This document shows positions 35,612 to 46,715 of a stretch of DNA of 64,000 nucleotides, one piece after another (the first letter of the stretch is position 1; the number at the start of each line of letters is the position of its first letter). Below the pieces are notes generated by a model that was given only the letters and a program-made list of their open reading frames with translations, had not been told where the DNA came from and did not search any database. This stretch comes from Hyperoplus lanceolatus (lineage: Eukaryota > Chordata > Actinopteri > Uranoscopiformes > Ammodytidae): contig CM049400.1 of NCBI GenBank assembly GCA_026929865.2, positions 20,788,501 to 20,852,500 on the forward strand, given 5' to 3'. The position numbers were made by a program, and so were the translations under genes.

Positions 35612-36537
35612 ATATAAATTATATGATAATTAAAACTGTGATCACTAGAGGACAAGGGATCTGGTAATAAATCAATCAGGATCTAGAATGGAAACTGTCA
35701 CCTTATGTGTCAGACGTTAATGCCTTTCACCCCGCTTTTTAAAATGAGCTGTTTATTTTAATGTGGTGGCACTTTTTGTGTTTTATTTATAAGAGTTTAT
35801 ATTTGTATGTGATTGACCTACTTGTGATAATTGTGAATTAAAGAGACGGATTTTAGAAGATGTACACAAAGCTTTGTTGCTTCATTCATCTTCTACCTTA
35901 ACATTTTACCACCGTCCTGGCCACGTGGGACCCTTAACAAACCGACGTATTTTACTGTGTACTAGCACCATAGCCGGTAAAAAACTGTGTATTATTATTC
36001 ACCGCTAGGTGAACTCCGGCAGTAAAACAAAAAGAAGACAACAAATTCAGAGTAGGTTACAATTCTGACCAATGAAATGAGTTTGGGGCATGGCTTCCGG
36101 TGGAGCTACACTTTCCCCATGGGTCTGCAAATAGGTACTCTTGAGAGTGTTGGGAAAACAGCCGTTGGGATCCCAACGGCTGAAACTCTCAAGTGCAGCT
36201 TTAACAGAAGGACATTATAATAATAATTCTGAATCAGCAAAAAATTGCAATTGGCAGGTTAGATTCTTTTTTCTAAATTGCAATCAGTGCACCCCTATTC
36301 ATTTTTCTACAATTATTACTGCACACACTAGGATATCATATTAATTGTGAATCTCAAATGAGACCAGGATGACATGCTCAAAGGTAATTAGAGCAAAATG
36401 CAAGGGTTAACGTTATGCAAGTTTTCAATCATAGCCTACTTTGTGTGCTACCAAATTTATTTTTGTGCTACTGAATTTTTTGCTTGCTAGCACCAGTGCT
36501 ACCACCTAAAAAATAAGCGTACAGCCCTGTGTAGAAC

Positions 36538-37566
36538 AGTTAAACAGCTCATCAAACTGTTTATCTTATGTTAAGACGTTAAAAAGAAAAACCTTTAAAT
36601 AACATTTGGAAACCGTCACATGTGCTACAGTTAAGCCCAAACTCACTTTGTACATATTTGTTTAGAAAAAAAATCATATTTACTCATACTTTTCAAGGCT
36701 GTCTGGGGATATTGAATGAGGCCGAAGACTCGAGTGGGTCTTTCTTTCCTTCTCTTTGTGTTTATTTCCCTCAGGAGTTTGAGGTTTATAAACAGAGCTA
36801 AAATCCTCAGGTTAACACAAACAGTACTCCAAATGAACCATGATGTGGCACTGTGACTGCTACCATAGATAGTATATAAGATAAATAGAAGCAACTGACT
36901 AAACTGGTATCAAATAGGCTACCTGAGGCAGAAATAAAGAGCACACAGATCTCCCCAGCAGCTTATTAACAGCAAAGGGTAAAGGGTAGAAAAGCTTTTG
37001 CAAAAAGTATATGATTTATCATGTGAATCCCCCCCCCCCTCTTTAATTAAAGGCTTCTTGCCAGGGCTGAGTGACAACCGGCAACTATGGCAGAAAACAC
37101 TCAGAAATCAGACGCCACTCTAAACTTAAAGGGAAAGTACAGTGAGAAACAGTAACCAGCCGGGCCTCTCTGTGTGGTGGTCTCAAAGCATGAAACAGTC
37201 CATAGTAACATGGAGACAGCTTTGTTGGCTTCATCCCTTCACTCTGCAGATTCCATCGCTCCTTTAGCAAGAGAGATACTTTAGTCGCTGACATTTTGAT
37301 TGTCAATGTTCGGCATGTGGTTGGGCTGATAATTCACGTTGAAAAGCTGACTAATTGGGCGCCACGTCCAAAAGGCTCTTTGTCACTGGAGGCTGTCCAG
37401 AGTTGAGATGATTTCTCACAACTGAGGAGATAATTCACTTGCACTTTTTGCCCAGCACAGCACAATATATTCATGTGACCTTTCTGGCCACAGTGGTGTT
37501 CCTAGTCCCAGTGAAGATAATTCCCTCAAGTGTAATGCTGCCTAAATGTGATTATAACAAATTGTA
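36538..37566. other. Intergenic stretch
   Basis: No recognisable gene or element; a poly-C run lies near 37030. Confidence 0.6.
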
Positions 37567-38518
37567 AGGGAGAGTGGGGTGAGTTGTGCCAGCGGGGAAG
37601 TAGTGCCACCCCTTGTTTCTAGAAAATCATAGAATAAATTGTAAATGTGACCACATATTTTTGAGGAGCCATCCATTTGACTCATCCTGTAAAGAAGGGA
37701 GACACAATGATGTAAGCACATTAAAGCTCAAAAAACAGTTTTTCACCTTTCAATGTAAATTTTCTATGATTAAGGTTTTCGATTATTGTGTCTCTACAAT
37801 TATAGACACGTTTGAAAACATTTGACACATATGTTAGTGCTTTAGTATGCTACACTTTGAGTCTATACAGTTTGAACAATGTTAGCCCTTAACTGCCGCC
37901 ACATGTTTTTCCAAAATGCTGGGGATGGGGTGATTTGCACCAAAGGCCGGGCCTGGGGTGAGTTGTAAGTAAGTAAGTAAGTAAGCACATTTATAACAGT
38001 TTGCACTGACAAAAGTACTGTACATAGTGCCTTCAGTAGGTGAAAAATTAAGGTAAAATAACAATAACAAATATAAGATAAGACATAAAACCCAGACATC
38101 CACATAAAAACAAAGATAGTGCAGAGGTAAGATAGTTAATGGGGAGTAAAATCCAGGGTGTACAGATGGGTTTTGAGCCTTGATTTAAAGGCAGAAATGG
38201 AGGGGGCATAATGTATGTCAGGTGGCAGTTGGCTCCACAAATTTCCGAGAGTTGTGCCAGTGGCTTGGCTATATACGCTGGTCACAAAAAAGAAAGTGAT
38301 TGTCTACAGTAGCTCAGAAGGGACTGCCATCTCCATTCCACTTAACAACACCACTGATGAGAGTTCAAGTTGTGCCACGAAACCACTTTATTTTTCTGAA
38401 AGCTATATTTCTTAAACAGTTTATTTCAGATACATATTTTAGTTAGAGACATCATTGTCAAGGCCTCACTTTAAAGTCATTTTGAGTAAAAAGTGTCACA
38501 ACTCACTCCACTCTCCCC
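37567..38518. mobile_element. TA-flanked inverted-repeat element
   Basis: Ends AGGGAGAGTGGGGTGAGTTG and the inverted GGGGAGAGTGGAGTGAGTTG, each next to TA (37565-37566 and 38519-38520), as for Tc1/mariner-type insertions. The interior has no transposase frame and contains the retroposon at 37967-38248. Confidence 0.75.
37967..38248 (-). mobile_element. Short retroposon nested in the TA element
   Basis: Flanked by GAGTTGT at 37960-37966 and 38249-38255. The left end is a run of TAAG units (37968-37985), which on the minus strand would be the microsatellite-like 3' tail common in fish SINEs and L2-type retroposons. The body is about 280 bp and non-coding. Confidence 0.6.
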
Positions 38519-38520
38519 TA

Positions 38521-40238
38521 ATTGCCACATTTTCTCTATAAAAAACAAGAATTTCACGATATCTTCAACACAGCTTTCTTCAAGATTTGAAATATTTTAT
38601 TTCAGAAGATTGGACTTAAATCCTGCAACGCTGGCAAAAAGAGACGTATAGAGTGAAGAGTCACACAGGAACTCTCAATATCACTCTCTCAAGCAATAAA
38701 GTCTTGTCAAACATTAGCAATATAGTTGCCCCAGTCTGTCTCAACACATTTACATAGAGCACATTTATGCAAAAAAACAGGAAGCTAATCAGCGGGCATT
38801 TGCCTTTCTGGCTGCATAGTCTGCTGCATCACAGGAGTTACCTGACTCTCCTCTGATCAGAACAAGAGGAAAAATACCTTAACCAAAACAAATATACATT
38901 TTATCCTGTTTGTTTCATAACTAATAAATACAATGACATACATAGTCATGCTCAAATTTAAGTCCAATATTCACTCTCCCTCTTGCTCTGTTTTGGTCTC
39001 CACCAGCTCCCATGCAAAATTAAAGGCTCTCAATTTGCCAAATGCTGCACTATGCTAGTTGCTACTGGTGTATGTTGCTGGACAGGTATCGTACAGTTAG
39101 TTTCTAGAGCTTTTTCGCCAATTGGGACTGTGGAGCATGATGATAAATGCGTGCATTTCTACTTTACAGTCATTACTTCCTTTTTTCATTGCTAATATTA
39201 TACTTATATTTTTGCACAGCCCTTACAGTTATTAAATTAGTTAGAATTAAGAGTCAACTTAAATATATTTTAAAAAAGTATGCTGGTAGGTACAATGACG
39301 TGGAAATAGTGAATGTGTTCCTAAATATTGTGCTGTTGTATCTATAACTATTTCTAAAAAAAGAAAAGTGGTTTAGGTGTGGGAAACATTCAGTGTCTCT
39401 CCTGCCCCGGGGCACAAACTGAGAGGGAGTGATGGAGAGGAGAGGACATTATGTGAAAGTCTGAAGAGCCTCCAGGGACCATTACAAACCACTTACCATA
39501 TTTATAACATGAAATATTCAGACAGCACTTTTCCCAGTAAGCACACAATCACTCTTGAAGTCAAATGCAACCAAACTGAGAGCAACATGTGAACATATGG
39601 TCGCCTGACAAACTCGGCTGCAGTGGGACAGCAGCCTGGAAGAGATGTTTTTTTTCCCTTATGCTGGCAAAGCGGAGTCAGTACTGTATATCTGCCAAAT
39701 TGTATTATACTTAGAGTGATTCAATTCTCTTAATAACTGCAGGGACAACAACTCAAACTCATATTTCCATTCAGACACAAGCTAAAAACTAAAGACTTCG
39801 GTTGAGCACATTGTGAGAGCTCACAGTTTTTTAATAACCACTCCACATATTTGCAAGATGTTGCCGGTAAAGGCCCCTTTCCTCCTCTTTCGTTGCCAAT
39901 GCTGGCAGGCAAAGAGGAGGAATCGTTTGAGGCTCTGTACATAAAAGGTGAAGTGCCCTGGTCTTTCTTCTTCCTGGTGGTGCAATTCTGAAACGTTCCT
40001 TCCTGTCTGGGAAATGACATGCTAATGGCCTTCTCTTCCCCCTTCTCCGGTCCTGTATCACAGCTGTATAATGAGAGCATCAGTGCATAAGTGGCTGCTG
40101 ATGATGGATGCCTTCAGTTTTATCAGCTGCAAGCAGCTGATTCGTCCTGAAGAAACGATCCTTTGGCTTTTGACTAAAATCTCCATCCGTCTCTGTCTGC
40201 AGCTGTCCAAATATACTTATCTTCTATATATTATATAG
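38521..40238. other. Intergenic stretch
   Basis: No frame with likeness to a known protein and no element ends seen. Confidence 0.6.
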
Positions 40239-41164
40239 CCATATTCAATATGGCTTTCTGGTGCCTCTGAACCTTTCAAAGAAATCTGTAGCAACCTAAA
40301 TCTTACACAAATAATAACTGAGCCTACAAGACCCAATCTAAAAAACCCAGTTAAATCAACTTTGATTGATTTAATATTATCAAACCAAATCAATAAAATA
40401 GTTTCTGCTGGTGTCTTTGACCTTGGGATCAGTGATCACTGCCCGGTGGCCTGTATCAGAAGCATTCACCTAAAAAAATGTCAACCTAAAATCATTATTA
40501 AGCGTAATTTTAAAGGTTTTAACCAGCAAGCCTTTTTGAATGAACTCCATCACAGTGATATTCATCTCACAACTCAAATATCTGATGTTGAATTAGCCTT
40601 GGATTTTTTCACCAATACCTTCACCTCAATTTTGAATCATCATGCACCCCATAAAAAGTACAGGGTAAAAAATAGATCGAACCCCTGGTTTACCAATGAG
40701 CTGTCTGACTTATTTATAGAGAGAAATAAAGCATGGTCTCTAGCCAGACGCTCTGGAGAAGATTTTAATTGGACAGTTTTTAGACAAATCAGAAATAGGT
40801 GTACGACCATGGTTAGGAAAACTAAATCGGATTACTACCTTGATTTAATTTCCAACTGCTACTCCAACCCTGCATTATTTTGGAAGGCTGTCAATTATAA
40901 TAAAAACAAGTCTAGCACTGTTCCCAGTCAGATAAAAATAAATGGTCATATTTTAAATGACCAGAAAGAGATTGGTTTAGCTTTTAATAAACATTTTTTA
41001 GCTGCTGGTCAACTTTTTCAGAATGGAGGATGTACACCCTCTACAACTAGTAGTAACGTACCGCCTGTCTCTCAAACTCCTCTTTTTAGCCTTGTTCCAG
41101 TTCCAACAAGTGTTGTTGTAGATGCGCTTCTAGCCATCAACCCCAGGAAGTATATGGGGAGGAC
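40239..41164 (+). pseudogene. LINE ORF2, endonuclease end and linker (frame before the shift)
   Basis: Reads LTQIITEPTR about 40300, then STLIDLILSN and the endonuclease motif ISDHCPVACIR about 40425-40460, where the SDH histidine is the catalytic one. A linker of about 200 residues rich in tryptophan and arginine follows (RSNPWFTNEL, RNKAWSLARR). There is no ATG at the start, because the element is truncated inside the domain. The frame is lost near 41150-41165, in a run of G, and the product continues in the -1 frame, which suggests loss of one base. Confidence 0.9.
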
Positions 41165-42649
41165 AATTTGGACCCATTTTCAATCAATCTCTCTACACAT
41201 ATAATATCAAAACAAATAACCCATATTTTTAATCTTTCCATCTCCTCCGGTATTGTTCCTAAAGTTTGGAAAAAAGCTCATGTCATCCCATTGCATAAAG
41301 GGGGTGACAAAAGTGATCTCAATAATTACAGGCCAATTTCAAAACTCCCATGCCTGGCAAAAATCCTAGAATCAGTTATTAATAATCAGTTGAAAACCTT
41401 TTTATCCAGTGCTTCCATTCTGAGCCCATTTCAATCTGGCTTCAGGGCAGGTCACAGTACTGTATCTGCTGTCACTTTGGTCTTAGACAACATTGTTACC
41501 GCTATCGACAATAAAAAGCACTGTGCAGCACTTTTTGTTGATCTGTCAAAAGCCTTTGATACTTTAGATCACCATCTGCTTTTACAGAGGCTGCATGATA
41601 TTGGTTTTGATTATTCTACATGTAGCTGGTTTAGGGATTATCTCTCTGATAGACAGCAGTCAGTAAAACTGGGAAGCCACCAAACTGAGTTTTTAACAGT
41701 TACAAATGGTGTTCCGCAGGGCTCAATTTTAGGTCCAGTCCTATTCACAATTTACATCAATAACATTGTTTCATCGCTACAAAACTGTCAAGCCCATTTG
41801 TATGCTGACGACACTGTACTGTATTGCATTTCTGATTCGGTCCATCAATCTGTTCAGAACCTTCAGAGCTCTTTTAACACCCTGCAGGACTGTCTAGTGG
41901 ACCTCAGGCTTGTTCTTAATACAGACAAAACAAAATATATGTGTTTCTCCAGAGCAAGAACTATACATTTTAATGATCTTAATATTCATACAAATAATGG
42001 ATCTCAAATTGAAAGAGTCACTGAATATAAATATCTCGGCATCTGGATAGATGAAAAAATATCTTTTAAATTTCACATAAAAAATCTTGTCTGTCGTCTG
42101 CGACAAAAGATTGGATATTTTTATAGGAACAGAGCCACCTTCCCGTTGTTCAGTAGGAAAAGGATTATTGAGGCAGTTTTTATGTCTGTCCTTGATTACG
42201 GTGATGTGGTTTATAGGCATGCATCTCAATCATGTCTTAAACTCCTAGACTCCGTTTTTCACTCTGCCTTAAGGTTCATTACAGGAGATGCTTATGACAC
42301 TCACCATTTTCTTTTATATGAAAAGGTTGGTTGGTCCTCTCTTAAAGAGAGACGTGATGCACATTGGCATATTTTTATATATAAAGCCCTGACCGGAAAG
42401 CTGCCACTCTATTTGACAACAATGCTGCACATCTCAGATGGGCTTTATCAAACCCGCTCAACTGAAATGCTCATGTTATATGTTCCATACGCCCGGTCTG
42501 ACCTTGGTAAGACTGCTTTTAGCCACAGTGCCCCTGACTCCTGGAACAGCCTACAACATCAAATTAAAATAAATACACTCATAACTGTTAACCAATTTAA
42601 AGTTATTATTTTGAATCAGCCCCACTCCACTTGTAACTGTTTTAATTAG
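41160..42649 (+). pseudogene. LINE ORF2, reverse transcriptase
   Basis: Nearly 500 codons open without a stop. Reverse transcriptase motifs occur in order: ISKLPCLAKILESVI and SGFRAGHST (fingers), FVDLSKAFDTLDH with the first catalytic Asp (about 41540), GVPQGSILGPVLF (about 41710), and HLYADDTVLYC with the catalytic Asp pair (about 41810). The thumb region follows (EYKYLGIWID). The C-terminal part (HWHIFIYKALTGKLPLY, SWNSLQ) is typical of fish elements of this group. The domain looks undamaged; the element is dead because of the 5' truncation and the upstream frameshift. Its single frameshift and long open frame suggest a fairly recent insertion. Confidence 0.93.
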
Positions 42650-42820
42650 GCTATTGTTCTATTTTATTCAATTGATCTGAATGTTTTAATTGTTGTTGTC
42701 TCTTTGTAAGCTTGTTGTGTATTCTCATTGTATATTGTGTATCTGTCTCAACGTCATTGTAAAAGAGGGTAACCTCAATTGATCTTTCGAGAATAAATAA
42801 AGGAAAATGAAATGAAAAAT

Positions 42821-44899
42821 ATTCACATTTTAAATCTCATTGTTTAATAGATTGCAACCTAAACATCTTGCTGTTCAGAGAGTGCACATCTTTTAAACTC
42901 ATCTATGTTTTAGCAATGTGTCTCCTTCGGAATGGTAACGTCTCTTTGTCTGTTAGTTGTTCTTGTACTTGATTCATACAGAAATATGTCAACATCCATC
43001 AGATAGGATTGCAATGCACTCCTGTACAGTCGTGCTCTCTAACCATTCTTCAAGCACCACCAATATTTGGGTTTGAGTGAAATGTCTTCACAATAACTGG
43101 AAGGATTGTCATGACATTTTATTAGGACATTCATGTTCCCCTCAAACTGAACATTTATAACTTGTTACCAAATACCTGTAAAACTAGCAACTTCCCCATC
43201 AGCCTCACTTGTACTTTGTTAAGTGCTAAATTTGAAAATATCTGCACGCTAACCTCCTAAACTGAATGGAGTGCTTGGTAAGCATTATACATAGCTTTAG
43301 TGTTTTCCTCAATGCACCACTTTGTAGCCTGATAAAGCTGCTGGCATGGCTGTTTATTATCATGACGGGTCATTTGTAGTGATGAACTGAGGACGTTAAA
43401 GACTGGATGAAGATTGGGTCATTTGGACAGAAATACAACTTCAAATGCATGATCATGCTGCCCTCCTTTCAATGCTCAAATATTCTAATCAAGTCTAATT
43501 AAACATTTGACCTGTCATTTCCCTTCAGTTTGTGTAAAAGGAATATGAACATGGTGGGAAAAAACTATATTGGCTGTTGAACAGTGTTCAACACTATGCA
43601 AAAGTGAAGAGTGTGAACACTGAATAGTAATCTTTATCCTCACAGAGAGGGAAAGAAAATTGCACAGGGTTCGAACCATCGCACAAACTATAGGCTATCT
43701 GAATTTAAATAAGTGGAATCTAAATGTCTTCTTTAGCGGCATCCTATAACACACATACTGTATATTGCATTATGGTTTTAAAATGAGCTGAACTTGAATG
43801 TTAAAAAATGTAATGTGTACATGTCTCAGACAATGTTCATATAGAACATCGAAGCAGTGCCTCACCGTTTACACCCTTTTTATCCTTTTCTATTTAAAGT
43901 AGCACGTTGCAAATGGAATTGCAAATAGAGTGTACATTTAAATAAGGCCTGTCATCTGATGTCTCCTATGGTTTTGAGCTTATTTCTCTACCGCAGCTCT
44001 TAAACTGGGGAAAAGTGGGATCATCACACACATAGACGGAGTGTTAACTAAGTCCGTAAGAAGATTTATTTGCATAAGCACACACAGGCAAAGCAGCTTC
44101 CTGTGAGGCAGCATTGGATGAAAAGACTATATGAGAGTATAGAATGTACCCTCTGAATCCTGCAATGGGTTGTGTCTTTATTCCTTTTTATTTTTTATGG
44201 CAAATAAGAATGTTGATTTACTAATTAATATATTTGGTATTAACCTAAATACCTACAGTAATACTTGGTTCTTTCAAAATAATTTAAATCCCAATTGTAT
44301 TCTTTCTTTTCAAAGTCCTACTGCATGGGCATTAAAACACTGAGGAATGTAAATGAAGAAGGAAACATGCAAGAAGATAAAGAAGTTTTGCTTCATTAAA
44401 ATCCTTAACATTCTATATTTAAAATAGCCTGTGATGCTGGATGATCCACGGCACATCACAGGCTGGAAGGTTTGACAGTTTCTCAGCCATCACTCACCGC
44501 AGACCGTAACAGAGACGTTACATACATTGAAATCGGGTATGGATTAAACAAGTGCTGTATGCATTAAAAGCACTTTTCAATATAGCTTTTCCTGAAATTC
44601 TCTGCTGAAAGTCATACACAAATGCCTGTGTGTGCACATATTTGAACTGAGGCCTCACTAAATATTGTGACAAAATATCAGATTACTGTCTTAATGAAAA
44701 CAATTAACAATTCACCAGCACAGATGGATAGTAAACAGTTTAAAATGTAATATTTGTGCACACTGTAAAGGATAGCTTTACATTCCTAAACATTGAAAGT
44801 TACATGTGTCAACCGTGAAACAGAATAACATTTTTGTTTTCGACCAGAAGAATGACCTAAAACCAATGTGTTTTTCTGTATGAACACTTTGAGCCATGA
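42821..44899. other. Intergenic stretch
   Basis: No gene and no element ends seen; ordinary AT-rich sequence. Confidence 0.6.
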
Positions 44900-44907
44900 C
44901 TTTTAAT

Positions 44908-45197
44908 TAGGGCTGTCAAGCGATTAAAAAAATTAATCTAATTAATTACAGGCTCTGTGATTAATTCATCTAAATTAATCGCATACTTTTATGACACTTT
45001 TATACCTGTTTATAAACAGCTGTATAGCCTGCTAGTGTCTCTCTCTCTCGCTCTCTCACTCTCTCTCTCTCTCTCTCTCCATCTCTCGTAACTTCTGTTT
45101 CCACAACAGACAGCGCTGCACTGCCACAGATGCTTATGCCGATTCATTCACCATCGTCGTACTCATTGGCAAAAATATTGAGAGACACACACACACA

Positions 45198-45250
<53 letters not shown>

Positions 45251-45640
45251 ACGCGGACGACGAGACAGCTAGCAAACAAAATTGAGACACGGGGAGAACG
45301 ATTGAGAGATACTGTTTTGAACCTAGCCTACATTGTTGCACCCACTCAATCAATAATGCACAGAGACTGGCTGCGGAGAATAAAGTAAGATGTCTTCCTA
45401 CCTTCATGCTTATTAAACCGTCTATAGAGCCCTCGGCCCCCTGTTTCTCTCTTTACTTTTCTCCCTTTCACCCGCGCGGGCTGTGTCTGCTTCAGGTGCA
45501 GCTCGGTGCAGCTACGCACCACTTTTGCACCGGGTCAAAGGGCATTATAGAAGTGCGATTAATCTGCGTTAATTTTTTTAATCGCGTTAATTTTTCTGTG
45601 ATTAATTAATCGAAATTAACGCGTTAATTTGACAGCCCTA
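44908..45640. mobile_element. hAT MITE, 733 bp
   Basis: Ends TAGGGCTGTCAAGCGATTAA and the inverted TAGGGCTGTCAAATTAACGC, flanked by CTTTTAAT on both sides (44900-44907 and 45641-45648). Subterminal ATTAATCG repeats are dense. The interior holds CT and CA microsatellites and no transposase. This type is widespread in vertebrate genomes. Confidence 0.93.
45180..45246. repeat. CA microsatellite within the hAT MITE
   Basis: About 30 CA units with CGCG interruptions near 45200. A CT tract lies at about 45040-45080. Confidence 0.95.
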
Positions 45641-46002
45641 CTTTTAATACATACTACACTAACATTGTACAATTACCCCTTTAATCCATACATTATAGCT
45701 GCAGTTGAGAGTTTTTTTACTGTAATATTTGGCAAAACTGTCATAATAGCCATTCAGCTATATGTAGGTGAAGTGGTCTGAAAATATTTTTTTATCACTT
45801 TGCTCCCCCCTGCCTCTGTGTGCTGCCCCCCAAAATTGCCACATTTTGACCAATCAGAGCGAGGTCAGATTCTCCGTTCTTATTGGCCGTGGGACCTTGG
45901 CAACGACGTTGATGCGTCAGTTGCGTGAGCGTTCACGACCCTAGCAGTCTGACACTAGCCTACTGTTTGGTACTAGGCTACTACGGCGGACAGCGAGTAG
46001 CA

Positions 46003-46134
46003 ATGTCTTCACAAACGAACCCTCAATTTACCATTCCCAGGATACTAACAACTAACACCGCTAAGACAGCAAAAAAACGAGGAAAGTCGAATGTTGAAAA
46101 GTTAACTGCTGAAAGGGAGACGGAGAGAGCTTGA
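46003..46134 (+). pseudogene. N-terminal open frame of the TTAA element (copy 2)
   Basis: 43 codons from the ATG at 46003, matching copy 1 except for a Pro-to-Leu and a Thr-to-Ser change, ending in TGA where copy 1 has CGA (a CpG transition). The in-frame extension back to 45925 is also shared. The upstream CCAAT and inverted CCAAT motifs are kept. Role unknown; see copy 1. Confidence 0.45.
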
Positions 46135-46258
46135 AAAAAAGTACACCGGCCATGTCTTCTTGCCCTATCACATCAAGACCTCTCTGACCGCGACCTCGTC
46201 CCCTTCCTCTGCCCCTAGGCTGCCTGCCGCTGGCCCCATATAGCCCTCGTCCTGTGAT

Positions 46259-46715
46259 CAGTGTTGCCAACTCAAAGCGATTTTGTCGCTATATTTAGTG
46301 ACTTTTCAGCCCCCCTGGCGACTTTTTTTTTTCAAAACAGCGACAAGCGACAAATCTAGCTTTTTTTTCTGGTGTTATTGGTGACTTTTTTCGCCAAGCA
46401 AGTATCATCTCTTCTCAACGAGCAGCGGGAGCACTGACACGGAGCCCGCTCCTCGCTCAGCAGCCCCGAGCTGAGAGGTGTATTTCCTGCTCTGACCGCA
46501 GCTGGGAGGGGCTGCTGCGCGAGTACCGGGCCGTCTTTCAGTGCTCTGTGACGGGGGACGGGCCAGGAAACTCCCGCTGCTCGTTGAGAAGCGTTAAAAG
46601 GTCACCAATTACACCAGAAAAAAAGCTAGATTTGTCGCTGTTTTGAAAAAAAAGTCGCCAGGGGGGCTGAAAAGTAGCTAAATATAGCGACAAAATCGCT
46701 AAGTTGGCAACACTG
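46259..46715. repeat. Snapback inverted repeat with CAGTGTTGCCAAC ends
   Basis: 46259-46470 and 46471-46715 are largely reverse complements (CAGTGTTGCCAAC at one end, its inverse at the other; GCGACAAATCTAGC in both arms). The right arm is not in copy 1, and CCCGAG is repeated at 46465-46470 and 46716-46721. This looks like an inverted duplicate inserted into the family sequence. CAGTGTTGCCAAC is a hAT-type terminus. Confidence 0.75.

Larger units (their letters stand above)
34321..36143. mobile_element. Foldback element nested in TTAA copy 1
   Basis: The arm 34904-35245 pairs with 35770-36110 over about 340 bp at high identity. The outermost 30 bp (CACCTATTTGCAGACCCATG and its partner near 36115-36143) pair as well. 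The loop, 35246-35769, contains a tandem duplication. There is no coding frame. The left arm is interrupted by the insertion at 34354-34894. Confidence 0.85.
31559..36200. mobile_element. TTAA-flanked element (copy 1), heavily interrupted
   Basis: Left end AGCTGCAGTTGAGAGTTT and an inverted right end (CTCTCAAGTGCAGCT) lie between TTAA at 31555-31558 and 36201-36204. It aligns with the uninterrupted copy at 45697-47106 over the first 850 bp and the last 70 bp. In between it has gained the Tc1-like palindrome (32704-34138) and the foldback (34321-36143). A 65-bp stretch near 34220-34290 is inverted relative to copy 2. Confidence 0.85.
31130..36529. mobile_element. Outer hAT element of a multi-level nest
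   Basis: Starts CAGGGCTGTACAGTGCGACA and ends in the inverted CAGGGCTGTACGC. It is flanked by the identical octamer TGTAGAAC (31122-31129 and 36530-36537). Its own sequence is only about 31130-31554 plus 36205-36529 (roughly 750 bp, non-coding). Everything between is a TTAA element that itself holds further insertions. Confidence 0.9.
40239..42820 (+). mobile_element. 5'-truncated non-LTR retrotransposon (L2/CR1/jockey group)
   Basis: Open from about 40239 with the C-terminal part of an apurinic endonuclease domain, then a full reverse transcriptase, a stop at 42649 and a short 3' UTR. The UTR holds AATAAA (42793) and a tail of AAATGAAATGAAA-type units. The 5' half (ORF1 and most of the endonuclease) is missing, as usual for target-primed insertions. 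Exact clade is not certain: the YADD active site and the microsatellite-like tail suit L2/CR1/Rex-type elements rather than L1. Confidence 0.92.
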
